Source of the DNA: Pseudomonadota bacterium
GTDB lineage: Bacteria > Myxococcota_A > Polyangia > Polyangiales > Polyangiaceae
Assembly: GCA_023423895.1 (NCBI GenBank)
Contig: JAFAER010000105.1
Location: 1-38,627 of the forward strand
Length of the DNA stretch: 38,627 nucleotides
Reading direction: 5' to 3'
Part shown: one piece after another, positions 7,618-15,532 of the stretch
Layout of the letters: every line of letters begins with the position of its first letter
Position numbering within the stretch: position 1 is the first letter of the stretch
The notes under the pieces: generated by a model
Seen by the model: the letters and a program-made list of their open reading frames with translations, nothing else
Databases searched by the model: none
Told to the model about the DNA's origin: nothing
Translations under genes and position numbers: made by a program

Positions 7618-9099
7618 CTAGAACGCGATCTTCACGGGCGAGGGATGATCGAGCCGGTCTGGCTTCTTCCCGAGCTCACCCTTCTCGTTGCTCCCCCAGC
7701 ACTCGACGGCACCGCCCTTCGTGAGGGCACAGACGGCGTTGTTGCTCGTCGCCACCTGCACGGCGTAGCCCACGAACGCATGCGCCTTCCCGAACAGCGG
7801 CGAAAGGATGCCGACGTTCCCGGTGCCGAGCCGCCCGCGCGTGTCGCTTCCGCAGCAGTAGACGCTGCCGTCGGTCATGCGCGCGCAGGTGATCTCGTCG
7901 CCGACGGCGAGCTGCTGCGGCCAGGTCTTGGCGTCGATCGGCGCATGCCGCGGCTCCTGCTCCTTGTCCGGCAGCCCGGTGCAGAGCGCGCCGGCGTTGC
8001 TCTGGCCCCAGCAGTACACCTCGCCCTTCGCGATCGCACACGCGTGAGCACGCGGCGGCGGTGGGGTGTACGGCGGCGGCGGGACTCCCGGCTCCCACGG
8101 AGGCGGATCCTCCGGCGGCAGGATCCACACGCTCGCGACGAGGTCGGTCACGTTCGAGAGTGCCACGATCGGCTTCGGCGTTTCGTTCGGGCTCGTCGAT
8201 GCAACACGCCCGTAGAGGATCCCGGGCTTGCCGCCGGACGCGCCCCATGTCCAGACCTGGCCCTGCCCGTCGACGCCCAGCATCGTGTTCGTGCTGGGGC
8301 GGACGCGCGACAGAGCAAGCGGCTCGATCGCGGCGATGCCCGGACCGCGCACGGGGTTCATCGGATCGAGAATGGCGTCGTCGCCCGGCCTCGCGAGCTG
8401 CGCGTGATCGTCTTTGCCCCAGCACCAGAGCTTGCCCGACGTGAGCTGCGCGCAGACGACGCCGTGCCCGACATCGACCCGCGCGGCTGCGGACTCGAGC
8501 GGGACCACCAACGGCGTCGGATGGGGATCTTCGTCTGCGATCGGAGGATCGATCTCGAGGCCGAGCTGCGCGGTGCGGTTGTCTCCCCAGCACTTCACCG
8601 ATCCGTCATCGAGTCGCGCGCAGGTCGTCGCGCCTCCCGCGCTGATCTGGGTGACGTTCGAGAGGTCCGCGATCGCGTGAACCGTGCTTGCGCCGGCGTC
8701 GGAGCCGTCTTTGTCCTTCGGATCGCCGCCACCGGGATCTTCCGGCATCGTGCCGAGGGCGCCGAATGCGTCGCTGCCCCAGCAGCGAACGGTGCCGTCG
8801 CTCATGCGCGCGCAGAAGTGATCGCCTCCGGCCACGAGCTGCGTGGCGCACGGCGTTCCTTCGCAGACGACCGGGACCTCGGCTGGATCGTAAGCGCCGC
8901 GAGCGTCGGGGTCCCCCGCATCCGTCGGCCCAACGTCGGGCAGTGAGTCCGGCGCGTCGGAGCCGGCGTCGCCACCTCCGCCGGCGTTCGCCGAGTCGTC
9001 GCCGCAGGCGACCAAGAGGAGTGCAGCCGCACCTCCGAGGATGGTCGACAGGACGAGCATCGACCGCAGGCCTGTTCGCATCGTGCTGGGCGAGCTCAC
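7618..9099 (-). CDS. RCC1-repeat beta-propeller lipoprotein
   Basis: A 493-residue lipoprotein (lipobox LLLVAC, Cys32) with a Gly/Asp/Ala linker and about seven RCC1-type repeats, each around 50 residues with the pattern vAgG..fCAr..DGtVrCWG.n..GqLG. Examples are HFCARMSDGTVRCWGSD, TTCARLDDGSVKCWGDN and AVCALTKGGAVECWGSN, so a seven-bladed propeller is expected. Blade five carries a Pro-rich insert (PPPPYTPPPP) and blade six has YCCGSD in place of CWG. The start is GTG 9099: GGAGG lies 6 nt upstream and the GTG overlaps the TGA of the previous gene, which suggests translational coupling. ATG 9081 is a weaker alternative. It is the fourth gene of the operon. The ligand is unknown. Confidence 0.88.
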   Translation of the reverse strand: MSSPSTMRTGLRSMLVLSTILGGAAALLLVACGDDSANAGGGGDAGSDAPDSLPDVGPTDAGDPDARGAYDPAEVPVVCEGTPCATQLVAGGDHFCARMSDGTVRCWGSDAFGALGTMPEDPGGGDPKDKDGSDAGASTVHAIADLSNVTQISAGGATTCARLDDGSVKCWGDNRTAQLGLEIDPPIADEDPHPTPLVVPLESAAARVDVGHGVVCAQLTSGKLWCWGKDDHAQLARPGDDAILDPMNPVRGPGIAAIEPLALSRVRPSTNTMLGVDGQGQVWTWGASGGKPGILYGRVASTSPNETPKPIVALSNVTDLVASVWILPPEDPPPWEPGVPPPPYTPPPPRAHACAIAKGEVYCWGQSNAGALCTGLPDKEQEPRHAPIDAKTWPQQLAVGDEITCARMTDGSVYCCGSDTRGRLGTGNVGILSPLFGKAHAFVGYAVQVATSNNAVCALTKGGAVECWGSNEKGELGKKPDRLDHPSPVKIAF

Positions 9100-10319
9100 T
9101 CGACGCCTCCGTCCTTCTCATGGGCCGCGTCGAACCGCAGCGCGATCTGCTTTCCGACGAACCACACCTCCGACGGGCCGCCGGTCCACACCGCGTGGAG
9201 CGGATCGATGATCGGCACGTGCGTGTTCGTGATCGCGACCGTCGACCACTTCGTCCCGTTCCAGTGACGGGCACGGCCGTATTCGCCGACCGCCCAGAGG
9301 TCGTTCGCTGCCGTCCCGTGGATGGCCATGATCTGCGGATCGTTCGGCTTGCCGTCACGCGCCTCGGTGAACGTGAACGTCTGGCCGTTGTCGGCGCTGG
9401 TCCCCTGCCAAACCGTCGGCCAGGTCGAAGCCGTCGTGCCGTAGATCCACACCGAGCTCGCGGAGACCGCGATCGCGCCGGCGAGCACGCCTGGCACCGA
9501 GAGCAGCGGATCGTCGTCCGGGTTCGTCGGCAGAGGAAGCTCGGCGAAGTCGGCTCCGCCATGCTTCCGGAGCACGACGAGCTCGTTGTATTCGGGCAGA
9601 TCGATGATCGGGCGCGAGCACGCTGCCCACACGCCGGTCTCCGCGTTGCCCCAGACGCCGGAGCAAGAGAGCATCTCGCGGCCGAACGGGGTCTCCGACC
9701 AATCGGCGCCCGCATCCGTTTTGCGTTCGAGGTGAAGCAAGCGAGCGCTCGTCAGGCCCGAATCCGGATCATCCGAAGCGCCGGCGACCCAGACGTCGCT
9801 CGCCGACAGCCCCCAGAGCGACGCGACGCGCACCGGCTCGCCCGGCATCGTGACCGGCGAGAACGTCAGTGTTGCGGACGACGCGCCCGTCCCGTGGAGG
9901 ATGCCCTCGTGACCGCCGATCCACAGATCGGTGGGACCGCTGCCCCAGACGGCAACGAGCGGCCCGAGGTCCGAAACATGGACCTTCCACGTCTGCCCGT
10001 CCCAGCGGAGGACGTTGCCTTCTGCAGTGACGGCCCACACGACGCCGCTCCCGTCGCCCCACACGCCCTCGAGCGTGTGCTCGCCGGCCGGGAGCTCCGT
10101 TCGGCAGAAGCCGTGGTCCGAGCAGAGCTTCGTTCCCGCTTCGGTGGATGCGTCGCGGGTCGAGGCGTCCGGGTCGCCGTCCGCGACGCTCCCGTCGTTC
10201 GTGTCCTTCGGCGGCGTGAACGGCGCCTCGTCGGAGTCGGCGCATGCCGCCGTCGTCGAGGCCACCGTCGCTGCGAGCAAGAGCACGAGGACGCTCGCGC
10301 TCCGGAGCGAGAGCTTCAC
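9096..10319 (-). CDS. WAVG-type beta-propeller lipoprotein, copy 2
   Basis: A 407-residue lipoprotein (signal peptide to STTAAC, Cys26). An Asp/Ser/Thr linker is followed by seven repeats of about 45 residues centred on vWGsgp.DvWavG: LEGVWGDGSGVVWAV, LVAVWGSGPTDLWIGG, VASLWGLSASDVWVAG, IMAIHGTAANDLWAVG and LHAVWTGGPSEVWFVG among them. This is the YCF48/BNR-like propeller style abundant in myxobacterial secretomes. The start is GTG 10319, with GGGAGG 6 nt upstream and the GTG overlapping the TGA of the preceding gene. Its C-terminal blade closely resembles that of the preceding gene, so the two look like a tandem duplication. No catalytic motif is seen; a binding role is inferred. Confidence 0.85.
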   Translation of the reverse strand: MKLSLRSASVLVLLLAATVASTTAACADSDEAPFTPPKDTNDGSVADGDPDASTRDASTEAGTKLCSDHGFCRTELPAGEHTLEGVWGDGSGVVWAVTAEGNVLRWDGQTWKVHVSDLGPLVAVWGSGPTDLWIGGHEGILHGTGASSATLTFSPVTMPGEPVRVASLWGLSASDVWVAGASDDPDSGLTSARLLHLERKTDAGADWSETPFGREMLSCSGVWGNAETGVWAACSRPIIDLPEYNELVVLRKHGGADFAELPLPTNPDDDPLLSVPGVLAGAIAVSASSVWIYGTTASTWPTVWQGTSADNGQTFTFTEARDGKPNDPQIMAIHGTAANDLWAVGEYGRARHWNGTKWSTVAITNTHVPIIDPLHAVWTGGPSEVWFVGKQIALRFDAAHEKDGGVE

Positions 10320-11515
10320 TTCGCACCTCCCGTGTAGTGGAGCGCGATCCCGTTGCCGACGATCCAGACATCGCTCGGACCGCTGCCCCACACGCCGTAG
10401 AGGTGGGGCTTCTTCTTGTTCGCTGGGAACGCGGCCTCGGTGGTCTTCCAGGAGTCGCCGTCCCAGTGGATGATCGCGCCCGTCTCGCCGACCGCCCACA
10501 CGTCGTTGGGCGCGAAGCCCCAGATGGCGTGCAGCGTCTCCGTCGTCGGCGACGAGACGATCTCCCATTGTGTCGCTCCCGGCGTGAAGCGCCGGATGGT
10601 CCCGCGGTCGCCGACCGCCCAGAGATCACCGGCCGGCGATCCCCAGATGCCGCGGAGAACGACCGCGGACTGGCTGTCGACCTCCGTCCAGACGAACGGG
10701 TCCTTCTTGCTCGCGCGCGTGCCGTGCAGCGTCAGTCCGAGCTGCCAGCTCACGTAGGTGCTGTTGTCGCCGATGACCCAGAGATCGAGCGCGGTGCCCC
10801 AGTACCCGTAGATGGTCGGCGTGCCGTACTCGCCTACCCATCCCGGCCCGCCGTCGACCTCCGCCTTGATGATCTGGTTGGCGGGCCCCCAGTCGTCACC
10901 CACGACGAGATCGTACGGTCGGCCGCCGAAGCGGAGCTCGCCCTCGGCGTCGCCCCACACCGCATAGATCGGCGCGGTGTTGTACTCGTTGTCGGTGCCG
11001 TTCGGAGCTCGCTCCCACGTCGCTCCACCGTTCTTCCATCCGTCGGTGTGGAAGACGACGTTCGTCGCGGACGCGACCCAGACGTCGCTCGGGCCCGTGC
11101 CCCAGAGCGCATGGAACGTGTTCTTGATCGGATACGCGGTCGGCGACGGGAGTGTCGCCGGCTTCCACGCCGTCCCGTCCCAGTGGAGCATCGTTCCGCC
11201 CGACCCCGATGCCCAGACGTCGTCCTTGCCCGAGCCCCACACCGCCGTGAGCGCGTAGAGGTTGCTCACGTTCGTCGGTACGGGACACCACGGCGCCTCG
11301 TCGCACGTCACCGGCTTCGTCACGCAATCCGGATCGGTCGCGTCACAGCCGCCATCCGCGCCGTCGCTGGAGCCAGCTTCGGGGATCGTGGATACGGGCG
11401 GTTCATCTGCGGGGGTTCCCGCTTCCGTCGTCGCGCAGCTCGCAAGGATCCCCGTCGCGACGAGACCGAGCCCGGAGAGGATCGCAAACGTCGTCGTGAG
11501 TCGCATGGTCTTCAT
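10316..11515 (-). CDS. WAVG-type beta-propeller lipoprotein, copy 1
   Basis: A 399-residue lipoprotein (lipobox ILASC, Cys27) with a Gly/Asp/Ser linker, a short Cys segment (CDATDPDCVTKPVTCDEAPW) and seven blades with the motif vWGsg..DvWavG: LTAVWGSGKDDVWASG, FHALWGTGPSDVWVAS, LRGIWGSPAGDLWAVG, LHAIWGFAPNDVWAVG and LYGVWGSGPSDVWIVG. ATG 11515 overlaps the TGA of the Cys-rich gene by 4 bp (ATGA); ATG 11506 is an alternative. Only a weak purine stretch precedes it, so coupling to the upstream gene probably drives its translation. It is paralogous to the next gene in the operon. A propeller binding role is inferred. Confidence 0.85.
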   Translation of the reverse strand: MKTMRLTTTFAILSGLGLVATGILASCATTEAGTPADEPPVSTIPEAGSSDGADGGCDATDPDCVTKPVTCDEAPWCPVPTNVSNLYALTAVWGSGKDDVWASGSGGTMLHWDGTAWKPATLPSPTAYPIKNTFHALWGTGPSDVWVASATNVVFHTDGWKNGGATWERAPNGTDNEYNTAPIYAVWGDAEGELRFGGRPYDLVVGDDWGPANQIIKAEVDGGPGWVGEYGTPTIYGYWGTALDLWVIGDNSTYVSWQLGLTLHGTRASKKDPFVWTEVDSQSAVVLRGIWGSPAGDLWAVGDRGTIRRFTPGATQWEIVSSPTTETLHAIWGFAPNDVWAVGETGAIIHWDGDSWKTTEAAFPANKKKPHLYGVWGSGPSDVWIVGNGIALHYTGGAK

Positions 11516-12726
11516 CGCGTCAACCCCGCGTCGCACTCGGTCATCAGGCATTTGCCTTCGACGCACGGCTGGCCCGCAGCGATGTTGCACGCGTTACCGC
11601 ACGCTCCGCAGTTGGCCGGATGGATGTTGAGGTTCACCTCACAGCCGTCGGACGGATCGCCGTTGCAGTCGGCGAAGCCCGGCGCGCACTCGTACTCGCA
11701 GACGCCCTTCTTGCACGCGCGGGCCTGGTTCGGGCCGGGCGGCTTGCAGCCTGCACCGCAGGCGCCGCAGTTTCCGACGTCGTTGAGGAGGTCGGCGCAC
11801 TCGAAGCCGCAGAGCACCTTGCCGTCCTTCGCGCAGGCGACACCGCACTCCCAGCCGTTGCCTTCGTTGATGCAGTGCTCGCCGGGCTTGGTGCACTTGA
11901 TCCCGCAGCCGCCGCAGTTGTCGTCGCTCGCGAGGTCCGGGACCTCGCAGCCGTCGCCGCCACACTTGTCCGCCCCGCTGCCGAGATCGCCGTTGCAGTC
12001 GGCCGTCCCCTGCTGGCACTTGAGCGCGCCACACTTGCCTTCGCGGCACCCGTAGTACGCGTTCGGCGGAGGCTCGGGCGTGCAGGCGTCCGGCGGCGGG
12101 TCACAGATGGTCCCACAGCCGCCGCAGTTGTTGTCGTCGTTCATCGGATCGACGCACATCGTGATGCCCTGGCCGAAGGTGCACGCGATGCGCCCCGCGG
12201 GGCACCCGCACTTGCCTTCGATGCACGCCGTGCCGTCGGCGCACTTGTTCCCGCAAGTCCCGCAGTTGTTCGCGTCGCGGAAGACGTCCACCTCGCAGCC
12301 GTCGTCGACGAGGCCGTTGCAGTTGCGCCAGTCGGTCGGGTCCAACGCCTTCGGCGGATTGAGGCACTCGAGCTGACAAGCGCCCTCGACGCAGCGCGAG
12401 GTCATGTGAATCGGCTTGTACTCGAGGCACTTGTTCCCGCACGCCCCGCAGTTGTTCGGGTCGCGCTGGAGATCCGTCCCGCACTTGTACGTCGGACCGT
12501 CCGGCGAGATGCAGGTCGTCCACGGGTCGGGGCACTCGGTGCCGATGCACTCGAGCCGCGGGCCGCCGCTCTCGAGGGCGCCGTCGAGGTTGTTCGGATC
12601 GATGAAGCCCGGCGCACCGCCGTCCGACTTCACCTCGCCCATGTAGATTCGCTCGGTGCACGCGACGGCAGCGACGCCCATGGCGACGATGCCGGCAGTG
12701 ACGAGGGCCTTCTTGAACGATGACAA
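11512..12726 (-). CDS. Cys-rich NCGxCG-repeat lipoprotein
   Basis: A 404-residue lipoprotein (signal ends GVAAVAC, Cys23) and first gene of the five-gene operon. It has six copies of the motif NCGxCGxxC (NCGACGNKC, NCGTCGNKC, NCGGCGTIC, NCGGCGIKC, NCGACGAGC, NCGACGNAC). Between them are segments ending in CxxGKC and D-C-N-G-D motifs, a pattern found in Stig1-like and other Cys-rich myxobacterial surface proteins. Homologues are sometimes given unrelated enzyme names, which this sequence does not support. The start is an unusual TTG at 12726, chosen because GAGG lies 6 nt upstream (the same spacing as in the downstream genes) and the signal peptide begins there. It is likely a disulfide-rich rod or adhesin; the ligand is unknown. 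Confidence 0.85.
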   Translation of the reverse strand: MSSFKKALVTAGIVAMGVAAVACTERIYMGEVKSDGGAPGFIDPNNLDGALESGGPRLECIGTECPDPWTTCISPDGPTYKCGTDLQRDPNNCGACGNKCLEYKPIHMTSRCVEGACQLECLNPPKALDPTDWRNCNGLVDDGCEVDVFRDANNCGTCGNKCADGTACIEGKCGCPAGRIACTFGQGITMCVDPMNDDNNCGGCGTICDPPPDACTPEPPPNAYYGCREGKCGALKCQQGTADCNGDLGSGADKCGGDGCEVPDLASDDNCGGCGIKCTKPGEHCINEGNGWECGVACAKDGKVLCGFECADLLNDVGNCGACGAGCKPPGPNQARACKKGVCEYECAPGFADCNGDPSDGCEVNLNIHPANCGACGNACNIAAGQPCVEGKCLMTECDAGLTR

Positions 12727-12748
12727 GGATGACCTCGGGCGCCGACCA

Positions 12749-12760
12749 CCTCCGTGGAGG
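12749..12760. promoter_or_regulatory. Palindrome upstream of the lipoprotein operon
   Basis: CCTCC-GT-GGAGG, a 5-bp inverted repeat around a 2-bp centre, lies 22 bases upstream of the TTG start of the first operon gene, in the 149-nt gap before the anti-sigma-like gene. It could be an operator or a leader hairpin. I could not identify a convincing ECF-type -35/-10 pair beside it. Confidence 0.3.
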
Positions 12761-12846
12761 ATGAGCGGACGACGTTGAACAGTGACAGGTGTACCGCGGA
12801 GGCGGCCCCCGTTGAAAACGGACGATCGAGCCGCGTCGAAGACGAG

Positions 12847-12880
12847 CGCGGATCAGTCGCGGATCAGTGCGAGGATCAGT
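12847..12880. repeat. Triple GGATCAGT direct repeat at a gene end
   Basis: GGATCAGT occurs at 12850-12857, 12861-12868 and 12873-12880, with 11- and 12-bp periods. The last copy contains the stop codon of the anti-sigma-like gene (minus strand reads ACTGATCC). The other copies lie immediately downstream of that gene, at the start of the gap before the lipoprotein operon. Confidence 0.7.
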
Positions 12881-13622
12881 GCGCGGAAGCTGGCGCGAAG
12901 AGGCTTTCGAGATGAACGCGGTGGCTCGACGAGGGGTAGCGCCGCTGGAACTCGGCCCAGCGACGTCCCGCCTCGTCTTTGCGGCCGAGATAGAAGAGCG
13001 CCTCGATCGCGACCGCTTCACGCTCCTGCGCGAAGTGCCCACGGGCGAAGCGGCTTTCGTGTTGCTTGCAGAGCGAAAGCGACTGCGCGGGATCGCTGCG
13101 GAGCACGTCATGCGCCCGCGCGAGGAGGGCGATCTCGTCGACATCGGACGTCGCCCCGGTCGTCGTGCCCTTCGTGGACGCGGGCTTCGCGGGCGTGGAG
13201 ACGACCGCCGGCGCGGTCGGCAGATCCGCCGGCGAGAACGTCGGGGTCGCCGGCGTCGGCGCCTGCTCCATCGGCGCAGGCGCCACCGTGACGACCTGAA
13301 CCGGCGCGGGCGCCGGTGCCGGTGCGCGTTCCGTCCGCTCGATGACGGCGAATCCACCGACGAGGGCGGCGGCGAGCAGGACGTACGGCCCCTTCGCCGC
13401 GAGCCACCCAGTCGTGGTCCTCGCGCCGGCGACGGCGCCTGGCGGCGTCGAGGGGACCGGCGGGGGCGCCGCGCTCGCGCCCGCGAGAGCGAGCGATTGA
13501 CCGATGCGTGCGAGCCGCGCCTCGTCGACCTCGTCCGCACGTTCCGCGTCGAACGCTCCGCGGAGCAGGCTGTTCAGCTCGTCGCCGCCGTCGAGGAGGC
13601 GGCGCGGTCCTTCGGCGCTCAT
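12876..13622 (-). CDS. Predicted membrane anti-sigma-like protein with C-terminal TPR-like domain
   Basis: A 248-residue protein with a cytoplasmic N-terminal region (about 1-75), one transmembrane segment (GPYVLLAAALVGGFAVIE, about 78-95), an Ala/Pro/Val/Thr-rich periplasmic spacer (about 96-160), and a C-terminal helical pair resembling tetratricopeptide or outer-membrane-lipoprotein repeats (REAVAIEALFYLGRKDEAG, FQRRYPSSSH). Its ATG overlaps the stop of the ECF sigma gene (ATGA). That coupling and the one-pass topology are typical of anti-sigma partners. The zinc-binding HxxxCxxC motif of ZAS anti-sigmas is absent, so the role is inferred from context. The periplasmic helical domain could sense an envelope signal or bind the neighbouring exported protein. 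Confidence 0.8.
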   Translation of the reverse strand: MSAEGPRRLLDGGDELNSLLRGAFDAERADEVDEARLARIGQSLALAGASAAPPPVPSTPPGAVAGARTTTGWLAAKGPYVLLAAALVGGFAVIERTERAPAPAPAPVQVVTVAPAPMEQAPTPATPTFSPADLPTAPAVVSTPAKPASTKGTTTGATSDVDEIALLARAHDVLRSDPAQSLSLCKQHESRFARGHFAQEREAVAIEALFYLGRKDEAGRRWAEFQRRYPSSSHRVHLESLFAPASAH

Positions 13623-14266
13623 CGCGACCTCCCGTGGCTCAGATGGGTTCGCTGGGCTTCGAGCCGCTTGGCCGCTGCAACGACGAGCTGACGAGCCGAA
13701 CGGAGCCGCGAATAGGCCGTCGCGAGCGGACAGCCCACGACCTTGGCGACGTCTTCCATGGAGAGCTCCTCCACTTCGTAGAGGACGAAGACCGTGCGCC
13801 GCTCTTCGTCGAGCACCCCGAGCAGGCGATCGAAATCCGCGCGGGCCTCGTTGGCATGCACGGCGTCTTCGGGGCTCGTGCCCGCCGGCTCGACGAGCGT
13901 GTCGACGTCGACGGCGCTCGTGGGCTTGCGCGAACGGCGGAGGCGCGACGCCTCCCGGACGCAGATGCGGTAGAGCCAGGACCGCATCTGGTTCCGCTCC
14001 TCGTAACGGTCGAGGGAGCGGTGGACGATGATGAAGACCTCCTGCGTGAGATCGTCCAGATCGGCGTCCGGGACGCCGAGCCGACGGAGCAGCCGGAAGA
14101 CGAAGGCGCCGTGCTCGCGGAAGACTTCCGCGGCATTTGCTGGCGCAGCGACCGGGACCTCCGCCTGCCCCGCCCCGACGAGCAGGGTCCCGGAGCTCGG
14201 CGCGGCCGGTGCGACCGGGAGAACGGGCCGGGCCGGAGCCTGGACGGAATATCCGAGTGCTGCCAC
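13619..14266 (-). CDS. ECF-type RNA polymerase sigma factor
   Basis: A 215-residue extracytoplasmic-function sigma factor. After an Ala/Pro-rich N-terminal extension of about 45 residues comes region 2 (FREHGAFVFRLLRRLGV, DLDDLTQEVFIIVHRSLDRY, QMRSWLYRICVREASRLRR), a short linker, and region 4 (LGVLDEERRTVFVLYEVEEL, MEDVAKVVGCPLATAYSRLR). Regions 1.1 and 3 are absent, as expected for the ECF class. The start is GTG 14266, with GAGG 9 nt upstream. The only longer candidate, at 14449, would run 137 bases into the preceding gene. It overlaps the anti-sigma-like gene by 4 bp and lies directly upstream of the lipoprotein operon, so it is the obvious candidate regulator of that operon. Confidence 0.92.
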   Translation of the reverse strand: MAALGYSVQAPARPVLPVAPAAPSSGTLLVGAGQAEVPVAAPANAAEVFREHGAFVFRLLRRLGVPDADLDDLTQEVFIIVHRSLDRYEERNQMRSWLYRICVREASRLRRSRKPTSAVDVDTLVEPAGTSPEDAVHANEARADFDRLLGVLDEERRTVFVLYEVEELSMEDVAKVVGCPLATAYSRLRSARQLVVAAAKRLEAQRTHLSHGRSR

Positions 14267-14312
14267 GGGTGGTGACCTCGACCCGCTAAAAGACGCCTCC
14301 TCGCCGTTTCCA

Positions 14313-15407
14313 TCAAAGAAAGTGAACGGCGACTCCGAAAGTTGCCTGGAAGGCTGCCGGTGCGGGGAGGAGGAGGGTTCGCTCCCGTCCGGAGGGGTCC
14401 CGGTAGGTGAATCGATCGCGTCGGAGGAGGGCGGAGACTTCGGGGGCAAGGAATGGCTCGACGAGCAGCTGGTTCCGGACTCCTACACGGTAGCCAAGAC
14501 GGACCCCGCCGAGAATGGCTGCGGCAACGGTGCTCTTCGACGGGACGGTGAAGTCCGAGGAGCGGGCGGCGATCCGGCTCCCCTCCGCGCCGCCGCACCC
14601 CATGAGTCCGAGCGCCGCGCCATGAATGAGCTCGTAACAACCGAGAATCGAGAAGCCAATTCGGTCCACTTCGGCCGGGGGTAGCGTCGGGGTCGCGACC
14701 TCGAACCAGTACACCGCTCGCGCGATCATCGCGAGGCGGTGGACCGGGGGCCGGACGAGCGCACCCGCCTCGGCGCCGAACGAGACCCCCGGAAGGACGC
14801 CCGTGCCCCCGACCACGCCCGCGAGGGGGCTCGCGGACCATCGAAGCGGCTCGGCGGGTGGAGGCAACTTCCGCCTCGGTCGTGGCCGCCGACGATCGGC
14901 CGCCGGCGGCAGCGCGGCCGGCTCCGGCTCGCGCGGCTCGCGCGGCTCGAGCTGAGCGTGCCAGGGCGGGCTCGTCGTCGTCCGTGTGGGGCCGATCATG
15001 ATGGCGAGGACGACGGCGAGCGTGTCGAGCGCTTTCGCGCAGTCGTTGGCCGGCAGGGGCACGTCGCGTCGACCAAGCTCGGTGTCCGTCCGGTCCTTCG
15101 CGACGATCTGCGCGCGCCAGGTCGACGGCGCGCTCGAAGCCAGCGCCCACGTGGACGTGACCGCGATCGTGATGTCGGAGGCATCGTCACTCGTGAACGC
15201 CTCGCGGCGGAGGCGCTCGGTCACCGCGCCTACGAGCGCGGGCTCACCTCCACAGCGATCGAGCGGGCCCTCGTCGAGCGTCAGCGAGTAGACGACCGGG
15301 CGCTCTTCGGCCGCGCGCGCATCGCCGGTCCCGAAGACGGCGGCAGCGCACCATGCCATCGCGCACGGCAAGACACGCCATCGCGATCTCGAGAGCAAGC
15401 GACACAT
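14313..15407 (-). CDS. Exported beta-rich protein upstream of the ECF sigma gene
   Basis: A 364-residue protein with a cleavable signal peptide (cut after GDARA, near residue 33), a first domain to about residue 150 (one conserved-looking Cys pair, CGGEPA and NDCAKALDTLA), a highly Pro/Arg/Glu-rich linker, and a C-terminal domain of alternating beta strands ending in VAVHFL. The terminal aromatic/hydrophobic residues and strand pattern suggest an outer-membrane-associated beta domain; this is inference. I do not recognise the family by name. It ends 46 nt before the sigma gene on the same strand, so all three may be one transcript. ATG 15407 begins the signal peptide; longer frames would overlap folA. 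Confidence 0.75.
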   Translation of the reverse strand: MCRLLSRSRWRVLPCAMAWCAAAVFGTGDARAAEERPVVYSLTLDEGPLDRCGGEPALVGAVTERLRREAFTSDDASDITIAVTSTWALASSAPSTWRAQIVAKDRTDTELGRRDVPLPANDCAKALDTLAVVLAIMIGPTRTTTSPPWHAQLEPREPREPEPAALPPAADRRRPRPRRKLPPPAEPLRWSASPLAGVVGGTGVLPGVSFGAEAGALVRPPVHRLAMIARAVYWFEVATPTLPPAEVDRIGFSILGCYELIHGAALGLMGCGGAEGSRIAARSSDFTVPSKSTVAAAILGGVRLGYRVGVRNQLLVEPFLAPEVSALLRRDRFTYRDPSGRERTLLLPAPAAFQATFGVAVHFL

Positions 15408-15422
15408 CTGAGCGAAGCCCGC

Positions 15423-15428
15423 ATGATA
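15423..15428 (-). promoter_or_regulatory. Candidate -10 for the exported-protein / ECF sigma transcript
   Basis: TATCAT on the minus strand lies 15 nt upstream of ATG 15407, in the divergent gap with folA. No clear -35 is visible at standard spacing. Confidence 0.3.
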
Positions 15429-15514
15429 CGGCGAGGCAATCGCCGACGACACGTCTGTCGCAGCGCGTTTCGGGAAATCCGGCGGCTCTCGCGCCGGATA
15501 CGTCCCGAGTGAGA

Positions 15515-15520
15515 TAGGCT
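15515..15520 (+). promoter_or_regulatory. Candidate -10 for folA
   Basis: TAGGCT lies 12 nt before the folA ATG, implying a leader of only a few nucleotides. No convincing -35 is seen. Confidence 0.35.
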
Positions 15521-15532
15521 CGAGCGCCTTCG

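Noticed and set aside
11512..12726. Assigning an enzyme name to the Cys-rich NCGxCG protein
   Set aside because: Similar proteins carry inherited enzyme names, but no catalytic fold or residues are visible; it is a Cys-repeat lipoprotein.
13619..14449. Longer version of the ECF sigma factor starting at 14449
   Set aside because: It would overlap the preceding gene by 137 bases and add low-complexity Ser/Pro sequence; GTG 14266 has a ribosome-binding site and avoids overlap.
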